A stretch of 60,241 nucleotides of DNA from Thermodesulfobacteriaceae bacterium (GCA_025062245.1 JANXAD010000006.1:1-60241), one strand, 5' to 3'; shown: positions 34,551 through 43,810, counted from the first letter of the stretch. Numbers and translations: made by a program. Notes: generated by a model not told the origin, from the letters alone.

Positions 34551-35108
34551 TTACCAATCCCTCGGTTTAGCTAATATCTCCCTAATTTTTAAATTAAAAA
34601 ACATGTTAGAAGGAACTGCTTTAAGAATAACTACCGTGTCGGCTCCTCTGGCTGTCCCTGCTATAGCTATTACATCTTCTGGTGGAATAAGACCCGCATC
34701 AGAGGCCATAAGAGTAATTTCTACACACACCTTCATTCCCTGTCCAAATAGTCTTAAAACTGAAGCTATGAGTGCCTCCTCTGAATACCCAAATTGAGAT
34801 CTTATGGCTGTTCCTACATTTCTAAATACTAAACTACCGGTGTAAACCTTAGCCCCTAAGCTTTCAAGTTCCCTTCTTACTTCAGGAGTCATTTCTATAC
34901 TTCCTGGCTCTTTAAATCCATAGTTATGGGTAACTACCACTAAGTTAACCTCTAAGTCTTTAAACACCTTTACGGCCTTTAAGGCCGTATCTCCATAGGT
35001 TGAAGCTACTACTATATGTTTTATTCCCCTTTCTAAAACAGCCTTTTTAGCAATTTCTAAACATTTTTCAGTGTTTTCAGGACCGGGCTTAGAAAAATAA
35101 ACTCCCAT
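34551..35108 (-). CDS. Pyruvate kinase C-terminal-domain-like protein
   Basis: A 185-residue protein with the alpha/beta fold of the pyruvate kinase C-terminal domain (PK_C), without the catalytic barrel. It shows KKAVLERGIKHIVVASTYGDTA, NLVVVTHNYGFKEPGS and VIAIAGTARGADTVVILKAV, as in free-standing PK_C-like proteins. No membrane or signal segment. It starts next to cheY (1-bp gap) inside the chemotaxis run. Its function is unknown; a role as a metabolite sensor feeding chemotaxis is possible but speculative. Confidence 0.8.
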   Translation of the reverse strand: MGVYFSKPGPENTEKCLEIAKKAVLERGIKHIVVASTYGDTALKAVKVFKDLEVNLVVVTHNYGFKEPGSIEMTPEVRRELESLGAKVYTGSLVFRNVGTAIRSQFGYSEEALIASVLRLFGQGMKVCVEITLMASDAGLIPPEDVIAIAGTARGADTVVILKAVPSNMFFNLKIREILAKPRDW

Positions 35109-35110
35109 CT

Positions 35111-35920
35111 CTATCCCTCCTTTTCAAGCAAATAACCTGGAGCAAGTTTTTTCTCTTCTAAATTTATTTTAGCTAAAATATCCTTAGCTAAAAACATCTG
35201 GTGAAGCTCCTTAAACTCTTTTTTAGCAAGTTCTAAAGCCTGAGAATTATAAAAATATAGATCCACGAAAACCTTTTGATCTAAATAACTTAAAATTCCT
35301 TCTACTAAACCTAAGTATTCTAAAAAAAGTCTAAAAGAAAAAATTTTAACTCTATGCTCTATTTCTTCAGGAAGACCCAACTCTAAATATCCCCAAGATT
35401 TTTCATCCGAAAAAAGAAAAGGTAAGATAATTTTGTTTTCTTCATAAAGAATTTTCAAAGTTTTAAGGTCTTTCCCTAAAAAAAATTCTTCTTTTTCCCT
35501 TCTTATCTCCCCCTTTTCTCTTCTGATTATATTCCAAAGGAGATCTCTTACAAAGTCTACCATTAAATTTATTTCCTTAAGTTCTACCTCAGACCCAGAA
35601 GGTTTAGTTTTAAAGGAAGTTATTAGGTAAAGTAAGTTTAATTCCGGAGAGATCTTAGAAGGGCGTGGAGAAAGAACCTGTAAAATTATAGGACCTTCAT
35701 TTTTCATTACCCTAATTCTTATATTTTCTCCTACCCTAAAATCTTCAGGATTTAGGGTTCCTCCTATACGGGCTTGAAACCTATCTCCTCCTAACTCTAA
35801 ACTAAGGGTTTTCCCCTCTATTCCTATTACTCTGACTAATAATTCTCGCCCAGGTCTGCTAAAAAGGGACCACAAATTTTCAGGAAGATATATAATAGGG
35901 GCTGGAGCTGTTATTTGCAT
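35111..35920 (-). CDS. Hypothetical flagellar-operon protein, FliK-like N-terminal motif
   Basis: I recognise no firm family. In 269 residues the first 90 look like the beta-rich region often seen in FliK-type or hook-length-related proteins (LLVRVIGIEGKTLSLELGGD, FQARIGGTLNPEDFRVGENI, RIRVMKNEGPIILQVL). The remainder is helical with an aromatic C-terminal part (FSFRLFLEYLGLVEGILSYL). There is no signal peptide. Position between a YlxL-like gene and the PK_C-like gene, with 2-bp spacing downstream, supports a flagellar role, which remains inference. Confidence 0.6.
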   Translation of the reverse strand: MQITAPAPIIYLPENLWSLFSRPGRELLVRVIGIEGKTLSLELGGDRFQARIGGTLNPEDFRVGENIRIRVMKNEGPIILQVLSPRPSKISPELNLLYLITSFKTKPSGSEVELKEINLMVDFVRDLLWNIIRREKGEIRREKEEFFLGKDLKTLKILYEENKIILPFLFSDEKSWGYLELGLPEEIEHRVKIFSFRLFLEYLGLVEGILSYLDQKVFVDLYFYNSQALELAKKEFKELHQMFLAKDILAKINLEEKKLAPGYLLEKEG

Positions 35921-35937
35921 AATTTTTATTCCTTTAT

Positions 35938-36270
35938 TTATCTTTTAGAAGCTAAAATTAATTCTACCTCTGCCTCAGTTATTCTTAATCTTTTAGCAAT
36001 ATCCTTAGGGGTATAGCCTTGACTGGCTAACACCCATACCCTTTCTTTTATATCCGTCTTTACCTCACTTTCAGAAAATTTTTTTTCTTTCTCCAACTCT
36101 TTTAACTTTTTAACTAACTCTTGAGCCCTTTCTATGCTTTCCTTAATTTCCTCCCAAGGAAGTTCATAAACCCTTTTAAACTTTAAATAAAAAACTATTA
36201 AGATTAAAATAATAATAATATCTAAAATTAGAAAAATAATCAAAAAATTCCAAATTAAAACTTCACCCAT
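35938..36270 (-). CDS. Membrane-anchored helix-turn-helix protein (YlxL/DUF6115-like)
   Basis: A 110-residue protein: an N-terminal membrane helix at about 8-30 (FLIIFLILDIIIILILIVFY), a coiled coil (IERAQELVKKLKELEKEKKF), and a C-terminal helix-turn-helix-like segment, VWVLASQGYTPKDIAKRLRI followed by TEAEVELIL. This layout is common in small proteins of flagellar operons such as YlxL. It is adjacent to the FliL-like gene upstream (no gap). Function unknown. Confidence 0.7.
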   Translation of the reverse strand: MGEVLIWNFLIIFLILDIIIILILIVFYLKFKRVYELPWEEIKESIERAQELVKKLKELEKEKKFSESEVKTDIKERVWVLASQGYTPKDIAKRLRITEAEVELILASKR

Positions 36271-36924
36271 TTAAGCCCTTAAAAGGAAACCATCCAACTG
36301 AACAGCCTTAGGTAAAGGTTTTAACCCCCTCTTTTCCATCTCATGAAGAATTCTTTTTTCTAATTCCTTTACATATCTTTCCTCTTTCCAATTTTTAGTC
36401 TCTATACTTCCTAAAAATTTAAAGATGAAATCCCTATAAATTATTTCATGATGCATAGCTTCTTTGTAGTCTGAATCTCTATCAAAATAAAAAATCACAT
36501 CTAATTTCAAAAAATTTTTGGCATCTAAGGAAACTAAAAAATTTTTAAATTCAAGCTTATAGGGATAATTAGGTTGAGAAGTTAAAAAATCTATTTTCTC
36601 CTTAGAATAAACTAAGGTTTGATTTGCTCTTTGCTCTTCTAAAGCAGGTTTAACTTCCAAATTCTCTCTTTTTTCTTTAGAAGCTATATTTTCTGAGGGC
36701 CTCTCCTTAGCTATAAAGATTTGATAAAAAAAAACTATACCGGCTAAGATTAAAATCAAACTCATTCCTATTCCTAAAAGGATTAAGAAATTCTGAGAGA
36801 AAAAGGGGGGGATCTTCTTTTTTTGAATCTCAGAACTGGGGGAAAGCTCCTTGGATTCCTCTTTAAGATCCCTTTCCAATTCCTCAATTTCTTTTTTAGT
36901 TTTTTCGTCCAAATTAACCTCCAA
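36271..36924 (-). CDS. FliL-like membrane protein
   Basis: A 217-residue protein with a charged cytoplasmic N-terminus, one membrane helix at about 45-70 (FLILLGIGMSLILILAGIVF) and a periplasmic domain. The domain shows YKLEFKNFLVSLDAKNFLKL, DVIFYFDRDS and a C-terminal DGFLL ending, which resemble the FliL fold. A clear canonical fliL is encoded at 46551-47048, so this would be a second, diverged FliL-like protein. It overlaps the upstream cheY-like gene by 11 bp. Confidence 0.65.
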   Translation of the reverse strand: MEVNLDEKTKKEIEELERDLKEESKELSPSSEIQKKKIPPFFSQNFLILLGIGMSLILILAGIVFFYQIFIAKERPSENIASKEKRENLEVKPALEEQRANQTLVYSKEKIDFLTSQPNYPYKLEFKNFLVSLDAKNFLKLDVIFYFDRDSDYKEAMHHEIIYRDFIFKFLGSIETKNWKEERYVKELEKRILHEMEKRGLKPLPKAVQLDGFLLRA

Positions 36925-37297
36925 AAACCTTTTCTAACTTCTCTTTTAAAACCTCTGGAGTAAAGGGTTTTACTACATATTGATTAACTCCGTGCTTAAT
37001 AGCCTCTAATACATTTTCCTTTTGAGCCTCAGCTGTAATCATAATAAAGGGAATATCTTTTAATTTTTCGTTAGAGCGAACGGCTTTAAGAAGTTCTAAG
37101 CCACTCATCTTAGGCATATTCCAATCTGCTAATATAAGATCAACTTTTTCTTTAGATAAAACTTCTAAAGCTGTGGTTCCGTCATCTGCTTCTAAAATGT
37201 TTTTAAATCCCAATTGAACCAAAATATTTCTAATAATCTTTCGCATAGTAGAAAAATCATCCACAATCAAAACCTTTATATTTGAGTCTAAAGCCAT
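36914..37297 (-). CDS. CheY-like response regulator (second copy)
   Basis: A 127-residue single-domain receiver. It shows LIVDDFSTMRKIIRNILVQL (the N-terminal FSTMR segment is typical of CheY proteins that bind FliM), LILADWNMPKMSGLELL (phospho-Asp), FIMITAEAQ and YVVKPFTPEVL. By these motifs it is the better candidate for the CheY that binds the flagellar switch. It lies between fliA and the FliL-like gene. Confidence 0.93.
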   Translation of the reverse strand: MALDSNIKVLIVDDFSTMRKIIRNILVQLGFKNILEADDGTTALEVLSKEKVDLILADWNMPKMSGLELLKAVRSNEKLKDIPFIMITAEAQKENVLEAIKHGVNQYVVKPFTPEVLKEKLEKVFGG

Positions 37298-37316
37298 TTT
37301 ACAAAACCTCCTTTCC

Positions 37317-38042
37317 TTACTTATTTAGTAAACTTCTCAATTTCAAAATCGCTTGATTATGAATTTGAGAAATTCTACTTTCCGTATAGCCTAAGATTTT
37401 AGATATTTCTTTCATGGTTAAATCTTCATAATAATATAAAGCTAAAACCAATCTTTCTTTTTCTGAAAGAAGTTCTAAGGCTTTTTCTAATTGTTCTTGA
37501 AGTTCTTTAAGAGCATATATTTCATGGGGACTATCCTTTTCACTACCAGCTAAAAAATTTAAAACATCTTCTTCACTTATATCAGAAACCCTTTGCTTAA
37601 GGGTTTCTAAATCTATAAAAGTGATACCCTTTATATTTTCTAACATTTTATAATAATCATCTAAACTTATATTCATTTCTTGAGCTATTTCCTCTTCCTC
37701 TGGCATTCTTCCTAATTGAGAAAAAAGCTCCTTAATTTTTTCTTCTAATTGGTTAGCCTTTTCCTTAATACTTCTTGGTATTATACCTACTTTTCTTATT
37801 TCATCAAGAATAGCTCCTTTAATTCTATACTCTGCATAGGTTCTAAATTTTACCCTTTTGGAGGGATCGTATCTTCTGTAGGCCTCAATAAGACCTATGA
37901 TACCTGCAGAAATTAAGTCCTCTTTACTTAAAATAGGATTTAAGGGATTGACATATTTAGAAGCCCAATAATTTATAAGAGGTAAAAATTCCTCTACTAC
38001 TTCTTCTAAAGAGGGCTTTTTCTCTAAAATTTTGTTTATCAT
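37317..38042 (-). CDS. fliA: Flagellar sigma factor FliA (sigma28)
   Basis: Directs RNA polymerase to late flagellar and chemotaxis promoters. The 241 residues show region 2 (LISAGIIGLIEAYRRYDPSK, VKFRTYAEYRIKGAILDEIR with the FliA-type RIKGAILDE), region 3 (IPRSIKEKANQLEEKIKELF) and region 4 (LALYYYEDLTMKEISKILGY, TESRISQIHNQAILKLR). Length and motifs separate it from sigma70. It follows flhG by 48 bp, the usual flhF-flhG-fliA order. Confidence 0.96.
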   Translation of the reverse strand: MINKILEKKPSLEEVVEEFLPLINYWASKYVNPLNPILSKEDLISAGIIGLIEAYRRYDPSKRVKFRTYAEYRIKGAILDEIRKVGIIPRSIKEKANQLEEKIKELFSQLGRMPEEEEIAQEMNISLDDYYKMLENIKGITFIDLETLKQRVSDISEEDVLNFLAGSEKDSPHEIYALKELQEQLEKALELLSEKERLVLALYYYEDLTMKEISKILGYTESRISQIHNQAILKLRSLLNK

Positions 38043-38090
38043 ACAAATATTATAAATCTATTTAAAAATTTATAAACTGAGATTAAAAAT

Positions 38091-38882
38091 TTATAAACTG
38101 AGCCATTTTTCCAAAAAAACCTCTAAATGATCTTCCCCTTTAGGCGAAACCTTAATTAATTTTAAAGCTACTTCTCTTACCTTTTGACTAACTGAAGCTA
38201 AAGGGCAAAGTTTTAAAAAGGGAATTTGGAGTTTCACTGCTTTACTTACACATTCATCAAAAGGTATAGCTCCTAAATAGGAAAGTTTTATCTCAGGCAA
38301 AAACTTTTCTAAGACATAAATCAATTGTTGATAAATCTTTTTTCCCTCCCGTTCTTCTTTAACCATATTTAAAAGAAGATAAAAATCTTTAATTTTATAT
38401 TTTTTAAAAGCCACCTTTATCAAAGCATAAGCATCAGCTAAGGAAGTAGGTTCAGAGGTGGCAATTACTATTCGCTCTTCAGCCAAAAAATTAAAGAACA
38501 ATACATTTTCCGAAATTCCAGCTGAGATGTCAAAAATTAAAAAGTCTTGCTTTTTTAAGATTTCTTCTAATTGAGCCTTGAGTAAAAGCTTCTGAGAAAG
38601 GTTTAATTGAGTCAATTCCAAATTTCCAGAACTTGCTGGAATAAGGCTAAAATTATATTCTGTTTTATATAAAATCTCACTTAAAGTTTTTTCACCTTTT
38701 AGAACATATCTTATGTCAAAGGGTGGAGAAAGGCCCAACATGACATCCACATTAGCTAATCCCAGATCAGCATCAAAAACTACTACCCTTTCTCCCTGTT
38801 CAGAGAGAGCTAAAGCTAAATTTATAACTAAACTTGTTTTCCCTACCCCACCCTTACCACTGGAAACAGCAAATACCCTCAT
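38091..38882 (-). CDS. flhG: Flagellar number regulator FlhG (MinD/ParA-type ATPase)
   Basis: FlhG restrains flagellar number, working against FlhF. The 263 residues start with the deviant Walker A motif FAVSSGKGGVGKTSLVINLA and continue with VVFDADLGLANVDVMLGL, DFLIFDISAGISENVLFF and ATSEPTSLADAYALIKV. A C-terminal amphipathic membrane-targeting helix is not evident by eye. It follows flhF, with a 16-bp gap. Confidence 0.94.
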   Translation of the reverse strand: MRVFAVSSGKGGVGKTSLVINLALALSEQGERVVVFDADLGLANVDVMLGLSPPFDIRYVLKGEKTLSEILYKTEYNFSLIPASSGNLELTQLNLSQKLLLKAQLEEILKKQDFLIFDISAGISENVLFFNFLAEERIVIATSEPTSLADAYALIKVAFKKYKIKDFYLLLNMVKEEREGKKIYQQLIYVLEKFLPEIKLSYLGAIPFDECVSKAVKLQIPFLKLCPLASVSQKVREVALKLIKVSPKGEDHLEVFLEKWLSL

Positions 38883-38898
38883 CCCTTTCTCCTCCTTC

Positions 38899-39888
38899 TT
38901 AAGTTTCTTCCAGTCCTCTTAAAAAAAACTTTAAAAGATAACTATTTTCGGCTCTAATAAGGTCTTCAGGAAGTCTTTCTCCCGTAGAAATAAAATTAAT
39001 AGGAGGAACTTGAGAATCTAAGAGCCATAAAATAGGATAACTTAACACAATCTTATCGGCAAAGGTAAGTAAAATTCCCTCCACAGGAAGTTTTTTAATT
39101 TTTTCCCAAGTTTTTAAACCCCAAAAATAGTGTTCTGTAGCTTTAACCACCCATTGAAACCTCAAAAAAGGCATTTTATAGTAAAGTTCTTCCAATTCCT
39201 CTATCAAAATTCCTCTCCCTAAGGCAGGTGCATCTACTAAAATATAATCATAATTCGTGCCTAACTTTAAAATTGGTGGAAATTCATCTAAGTCTACAAT
39301 TTTAAAGTCAAATTCTAAAAGCTCGGCAATCCTTTTTACTTGAAAAATAGCTTCTATCTTGTAATTATCTAAGCTAATTATTAACACCTTGGCTTTTCTT
39401 TGACTTTTATACCAAGTAGCTATTTTAAAGATGTTAGAGGTCTTACCTACTCCTGCTTCACCAATATAAATCTGAACCTTAGAGTGAGGAACCACTCCCT
39501 TTTCCTTTAACTTTTTAAATACATACTCAGACCAGGAAATTTTTTCTTCTATAACCTCCTTAGCTATAAAAGGAGGAATTCCTCTTTCTATCCACTTAAG
39601 GTATTCATAATTTTCAGGTTGATTTAAGTTCAAAGCTTTTTTTAAAAGAGTTTTAATTTCCATAAGCTCTTTCTTTAAGTCCTCTTGAAAAGAGTATTCT
39701 CCCTCTCTTTTTTCCCTTTCAGAGAGGTTAATTTCTTTTTCCTCTATAGCTGCGGTAATTTCGTAATAGGTCTCCTTATCCTCAGTGATCCTTTCAGAAT
39801 TTAAAATCACAGCCTCTTCCCCAAATTCTTCCTTTACTTTACTTAAGGCTTCAGTAATATTTTTTCCTCTAAATCTTTTAATTTTCAT
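38899..39888 (-). CDS. flhF: Flagellar placement SRP-type GTPase FlhF
   Basis: A signal-recognition-particle-like GTPase that sets the site of flagellum assembly. The 329 residues begin with the B-domain motif MKIKRFRGKNITEALSKVKE and EEAVILNSERITE. The NG domain has the P-loop IYIGEAGVGKTSNIFKIATW, ISLDNYKIEAI and DYILVDAPALGRG. It is shorter than the 370-450 residues usual for FlhF. The threonine-rich and DTAG-type signatures are diverged (DAPALGRG replaces DTAGR), so GTPase activity may be altered. Confidence 0.88.
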   Translation of the reverse strand: MKIKRFRGKNITEALSKVKEEFGEEAVILNSERITEDKETYYEITAAIEEKEINLSEREKREGEYSFQEDLKKELMEIKTLLKKALNLNQPENYEYLKWIERGIPPFIAKEVIEEKISWSEYVFKKLKEKGVVPHSKVQIYIGEAGVGKTSNIFKIATWYKSQRKAKVLIISLDNYKIEAIFQVKRIAELLEFDFKIVDLDEFPPILKLGTNYDYILVDAPALGRGILIEELEELYYKMPFLRFQWVVKATEHYFWGLKTWEKIKKLPVEGILLTFADKIVLSYPILWLLDSQVPPINFISTGERLPEDLIRAENSYLLKFFLRGLEET

Positions 39889-39892
39889 TTGC

Positions 39893-41956
39893 CTATTCCC
39901 TTACCAATTTTACTACTTCTAAAATTTCTACCTTAATTTCTAAGGGGATTTCAACTTGAGAAATAACTGGAATATAGGGTAAGGATCTTTCTATAAGTTT
40001 TCTTAAATGTCTTCTGATAGTAGGACTACAGAGAATAACAGGTAAGATATTTTTTTGTCCTGCCCTTTCCACAGCTTGGGTTAAACTAGCCACAATTTTT
40101 CCACCTATCTTAGGATCTATAATCAAAAAAACACCTTGCTCTGTTCTCTGTAAAGCCTTTTTGATCAACTCTTCTATATCTTCTCCTATCAAAATGGCCG
40201 AAAGTTTATGCTCTACCAAATAGGGTTTTACTATAAAACGAGATAGTTTCTGCCTTACATACTCAGTAAGAATCTCAGGATCCTTTATAGTGGCTCCATA
40301 ATCACTTAAAGTTTCAAATATGGTAACCAAATCCTTTAAAGGGATACCTTCTTTGACTAAATTCTGTAAGACCTTTTGGATAATACTTAGGGATACATTA
40401 TTTAAACATTCTTCTACAATTTTAGGATAATATCTGTTCATGGTATCAATTATTTTTTGAACTTCCTGTTTAGTGAGGATTTCCTCGGCATGACGTTTTA
40501 TCACTTCAGAAAGATGGGTGGTAATTACGGTAGTAAGATTAACTACGGTAAAACCTGCCAGTTCAGCCTCCTCTCTTACAGTTTCAGGAATAAAATAGGC
40601 TGTCATCCCAAAGGTTGGCTCTTTAGTAGGAAGGGCTCCTTGAGGAGGAGTAAGTTCTGGAGAAGAGGGTATAGCTAAGAGATAACCAGGAAGAAGTTCT
40701 CCTTGAGCCACTTCCACTCCTTTAATCAAAATAGAATATTCTCCTGGTTTTAAAGATAAATTATCTCGCACATGAACAGGAGGAACCACTATACCTATTT
40801 CTAAAGCTAACTGCTTTCTTAAATTTTTAATTTTGACCAACAGATCTCCTCCTCTGGCTTCATCTGCTAAGTATATAAGTCCATATCCCAACTCTAAGGC
40901 TAAGAGTTCTACAGGTCTTACTTCTTCTATCTCAGGAGGGGGGGCTACCTTTTCAGGCTCCTTTTCAACCTCTACTTTTTTCTGAAAAGAATAGGCCAGA
41001 TATCCTAAGCCTAAAAAGGTTAAAGTTAGGAGAAAAAAAGGGAAAAAGGGAAGTCCTGGCAAGAGCCCGATAATGAAAAGTATTCCTCCACTAAACATTA
41101 ACACTTCAGGTCTTACCATAAACTGACGAGCAATGTCTCTCCCCATTCCAGCCTCTGAGGCAGCTCTACTTATAATAATTCCTGCAGAGGTGGAAACAAT
41201 TAAAGCAGGAATCTGAGAAACCAAACCATCTCCTATGGTTAAAATAGTATAGGTCTTAGCTGAGGTAGCTAAGTCTAAACCCTTTTGCAGAGTCCCTATT
41301 AGAATTCCACCGATAATATTAACAAAAGTAATTACTAAACCTGCAATAGCCTCCCCTCTGATAAATTTAGAAGCTCCATCCATAGCTCCATAAAATTCTG
41401 CTTCCTTAGCTATAGTTTCTCTTCTCCTTCGAGCTTCATTTTCGTCAATAAGTCCAGCATTTAGGTCCGCATCTATAGCCATCTGTTTTCCTGGCATAGC
41501 ATCTAAAGTAAATCTGGCAGCCACTTCAGCTATTCTTCCTGCTCCCTTAGTAATTACCACAAAATTAATTAAAACTAAAATAATAAAAACAATAAAACCT
41601 ACTATATAATTTCCTCCTACCACAAATTCTCCAAAACTCTTGATAAGATGTCCTGCAGCCAAAGTCCCTTCATGTCCTCTTAAAAGTATCACCCTGGTAG
41701 TAGCTATATTCATAGAAAGTCTAAAAAGAGTGGTAATCAAAAGCAAAGAAGGAAAGGCAGTAAAATCAAGGGGTTTTACGATCTGCATGGACATAATTAA
41801 AATTAAAATGGCTACAGAAAAACTTAAGGTAAGCCCTAAATCAATAAGAAGACTTGGTAAAGGAAAAATGATTAGTCCCAAAAGTAAGATAATTCCTAAA
41901 ATAGCTGAAAGATTGAAAAGATCTAAAAAGTTTTTAAAAGTAGTAGTTTTTTCCAT
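39893..41956 (-). CDS. flhA: Flagellar type III export gate protein FlhA
   Basis: The largest membrane component of the flagellar export gate. The 687 residues have eight predicted membrane helices in the first half, including LDFTAFPSLLLITTLFRLSM. The FHIPEP loop reads VVITKGAGRIAEVAARFTLD, then AMPGKQMAIDADLNAGLIDE with the conserved Asp region. The large cytoplasmic domain ends with ILPVILCSPTIRRHLRKLIE and the PVISQVEIP segment. Between flhB (3-bp gap) and flhF. Confidence 0.98.
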   Translation of the reverse strand: MEKTTTFKNFLDLFNLSAILGIILLLGLIIFPLPSLLIDLGLTLSFSVAILILIMSMQIVKPLDFTAFPSLLLITTLFRLSMNIATTRVILLRGHEGTLAAGHLIKSFGEFVVGGNYIVGFIVFIILVLINFVVITKGAGRIAEVAARFTLDAMPGKQMAIDADLNAGLIDENEARRRRETIAKEAEFYGAMDGASKFIRGEAIAGLVITFVNIIGGILIGTLQKGLDLATSAKTYTILTIGDGLVSQIPALIVSTSAGIIISRAASEAGMGRDIARQFMVRPEVLMFSGGILFIIGLLPGLPFFPFFLLTLTFLGLGYLAYSFQKKVEVEKEPEKVAPPPEIEEVRPVELLALELGYGLIYLADEARGGDLLVKIKNLRKQLALEIGIVVPPVHVRDNLSLKPGEYSILIKGVEVAQGELLPGYLLAIPSSPELTPPQGALPTKEPTFGMTAYFIPETVREEAELAGFTVVNLTTVITTHLSEVIKRHAEEILTKQEVQKIIDTMNRYYPKIVEECLNNVSLSIIQKVLQNLVKEGIPLKDLVTIFETLSDYGATIKDPEILTEYVRQKLSRFIVKPYLVEHKLSAILIGEDIEELIKKALQRTEQGVFLIIDPKIGGKIVASLTQAVERAGQKNILPVILCSPTIRRHLRKLIERSLPYIPVISQVEIPLEIKVEILEVVKLVRE

Positions 41957-41959
41957 CTT

Positions 41960-43030
41960 TTAGAGCAACTTTTTTCCTTTTAATTTATATACATAAGCTA
42001 AAATTTTAGCTATAACCTGATAGAGTTCTTCAGGAATGTAGGCTCCCAATTCTACTTTTTCGTAAAGAAGACGAGCCAAAGGTGGATCTTCATAAATAGG
42101 AATTTTATTTTCCTGAGCAATTTCCTTTATTTTTAAAGCCAAAAAGTCCTTTCCTTTAGCTATTACTTGGGGAGCAGGCATAGTTTTTACCTCATACCTT
42201 AGGGCTACGGCATAGTGTTCAGGGTTAGTAATCACTACATCGGCTCTACGAACTTCAGCTAACATTCTTCTTCTACTAAGTTCTATCTGTTTTTGTCTAA
42301 TTCTGGCCTTAACTCTGGGATCCCCTTCGGTTTGTTTAATTTCTTCTTTTAACTCTTGACGGGTAAGTTTTAACTTTCTTTCTACATCCCACCAATTGTA
42401 AAGCCAGTCTAAAATTGCTAAAATAGCTAAAACAACTAAAAATTTGAATATTAAGTCCTTAGTAAATACCTTTATACTAAAGGAAATATATTTTACATCT
42501 GCTCCAAATAACTTAAGAATATTTTCAAAATTTTTACTGACAATTAAATAAACCACTCCTATTATAATTAAAAGTTTTAATAAAGCTTTAAGAAGTTCAA
42601 ATAGGGAAACTAAAGAAAACATTCTCTTAAAACCTTCTACAGGATTTATTCTATCAAAATCAAACCTTATAACTTCTGTAGCTAATACTCCACCACCACT
42701 TTGTAAAAGATAAATCAATATTGCAGCTAAAGACACAATAATAAAAAGGGGAATTATTATTTTAGCAACTAAAGAAAATAAACTTTTGAATAAATATATC
42801 AAATTATTAAGATTTATTTCTAAGTTAAAAGAGTTAAAGGAGTGATAAAAGATAAAGTAAAATTGATAAAAGAGAAAGGAACTCAAAAGAAAAAAAACAA
42901 AAGTAGCAGAGGCTATAATAGCTACAGAAGATAATTCTCTACTCCTTACAATTTGACCCCTTCTGCGGGCCTCTTCTCTTCTTCGTGGGGTAGGCTGTTC
43001 TGTTTTCTCTTCTAAGGGTTCTTCAGGCAT
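41960..43030 (-). CDS. flhB: Flagellar export switch protein FlhB
   Basis: Controls the switch in export specificity by self-cleavage. The 356 residues show EKTEQPTPRRREEARRRGQI at the N-terminus, four membrane helices, then the cytoplasmic domain (QTEGDPRVKARIRQKQIELS, RRRMLAEVRRADVVITNPEHY). The cleavage motif is Asn-Pro-Glu-His (269-272) rather than the classic Asn-Pro-Thr-His. Cleavage occurs between Asn and Pro, so it may still work. YEDPPLARLLYEKVELGAYI follows as usual. Confidence 0.97.
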   Translation of the reverse strand: MPEEPLEEKTEQPTPRRREEARRRGQIVRSRELSSVAIIASATFVFFLLSSFLFYQFYFIFYHSFNSFNLEINLNNLIYLFKSLFSLVAKIIIPLFIIVSLAAILIYLLQSGGGVLATEVIRFDFDRINPVEGFKRMFSLVSLFELLKALLKLLIIIGVVYLIVSKNFENILKLFGADVKYISFSIKVFTKDLIFKFLVVLAILAILDWLYNWWDVERKLKLTRQELKEEIKQTEGDPRVKARIRQKQIELSRRRMLAEVRRADVVITNPEHYAVALRYEVKTMPAPQVIAKGKDFLALKIKEIAQENKIPIYEDPPLARLLYEKVELGAYIPEELYQVIAKILAYVYKLKGKKLL

Positions 43031-43036
43031 AAACTT

Positions 43037-43810
43037 TTACTTAAAAACTACTCCTAAAATTTTAAAATATTGTTCTATATAATGGGTAATCACCTTAGGA
43101 AAAAAGGTTAACATTAGTCCAAAAAATAGTAATCCTAAGCCGATAGTTAAAGGGAAACTAACAAATAATACATTCATTTGAGGAATTATTCTTCCTAAAA
43201 TACCTAAGGTTATATAAATTAAAAACATAAAAACTAAAAGAGGAGCTAAAAATTTAAGACTAATAGTAAAAATTAGTCCACCTTTCTTCATTAAAAAGAT
43301 TCCTAAATTTTCAGTTAACAGAAATGAACCAGGTGGGATTTTCTGAAAACTCTCAAAAAGAAAGTAAATTAAATAGTGATGGAAATTAAAAGTAAAAAAG
43401 AAAAGAAAAAATATAATATATACAAATTCTGAAATAATAGGTAAACTAAAACCAGAAATAGGATCCATAGTTTGAGAAATTCCAAAACCCATTTGTATAC
43501 CAACTAACTCTCCTCCAAGTTGTATTCCTGCTAAAATAAATCTAAAGATTAAAGCTATTATAAAAATAAGCAAAAATTCAAAGAAAAATATTATTAAAAT
43601 AATATATAAATTATTAAGCTTAGGTAAATCAAAATTAATAATAGGAGTTAAGAGCAAAGCTAAGACTAAAGCTAAGGCAATTTTTATTTTATCAGGAATA
43701 AAAACAGTGGCAAATAAAGGAAAAATAAAAATAAACAATAGGATTCTAAAAAAGATAAAGAAAAAGATAAAAATTTTAGCTTCTAAACTTTGAAAAATTT
43801 GTTCCATCAT
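43037..43810 (-). CDS. fliR: Flagellar export gate protein FliR
   Basis: A core gate subunit with FliP and FliQ. The 257 residues have six hydrophobic helices, with the family stretch LAGIQLGGELVGIQMGFGIS QTMDP in the middle and GRIIPQMNVLFVSFPLTIGL near the end, both diagnostic of FliR. It overlaps fliQ by 4 bp and is followed by flhB after 6 bp. Confidence 0.95.
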   Translation of the reverse strand: MMEQIFQSLEAKIFIFFFIFFRILLFIFIFPLFATVFIPDKIKIALALVLALLLTPIINFDLPKLNNLYIILIIFFFEFLLIFIIALIFRFILAGIQLGGELVGIQMGFGISQTMDPISGFSLPIISEFVYIIFFLFFFTFNFHHYLIYFLFESFQKIPPGSFLLTENLGIFLMKKGGLIFTISLKFLAPLLVFMFLIYITLGILGRIIPQMNVLFVSFPLTIGLGLLFFGLMLTFFPKVITHYIEQYFKILGVVFK

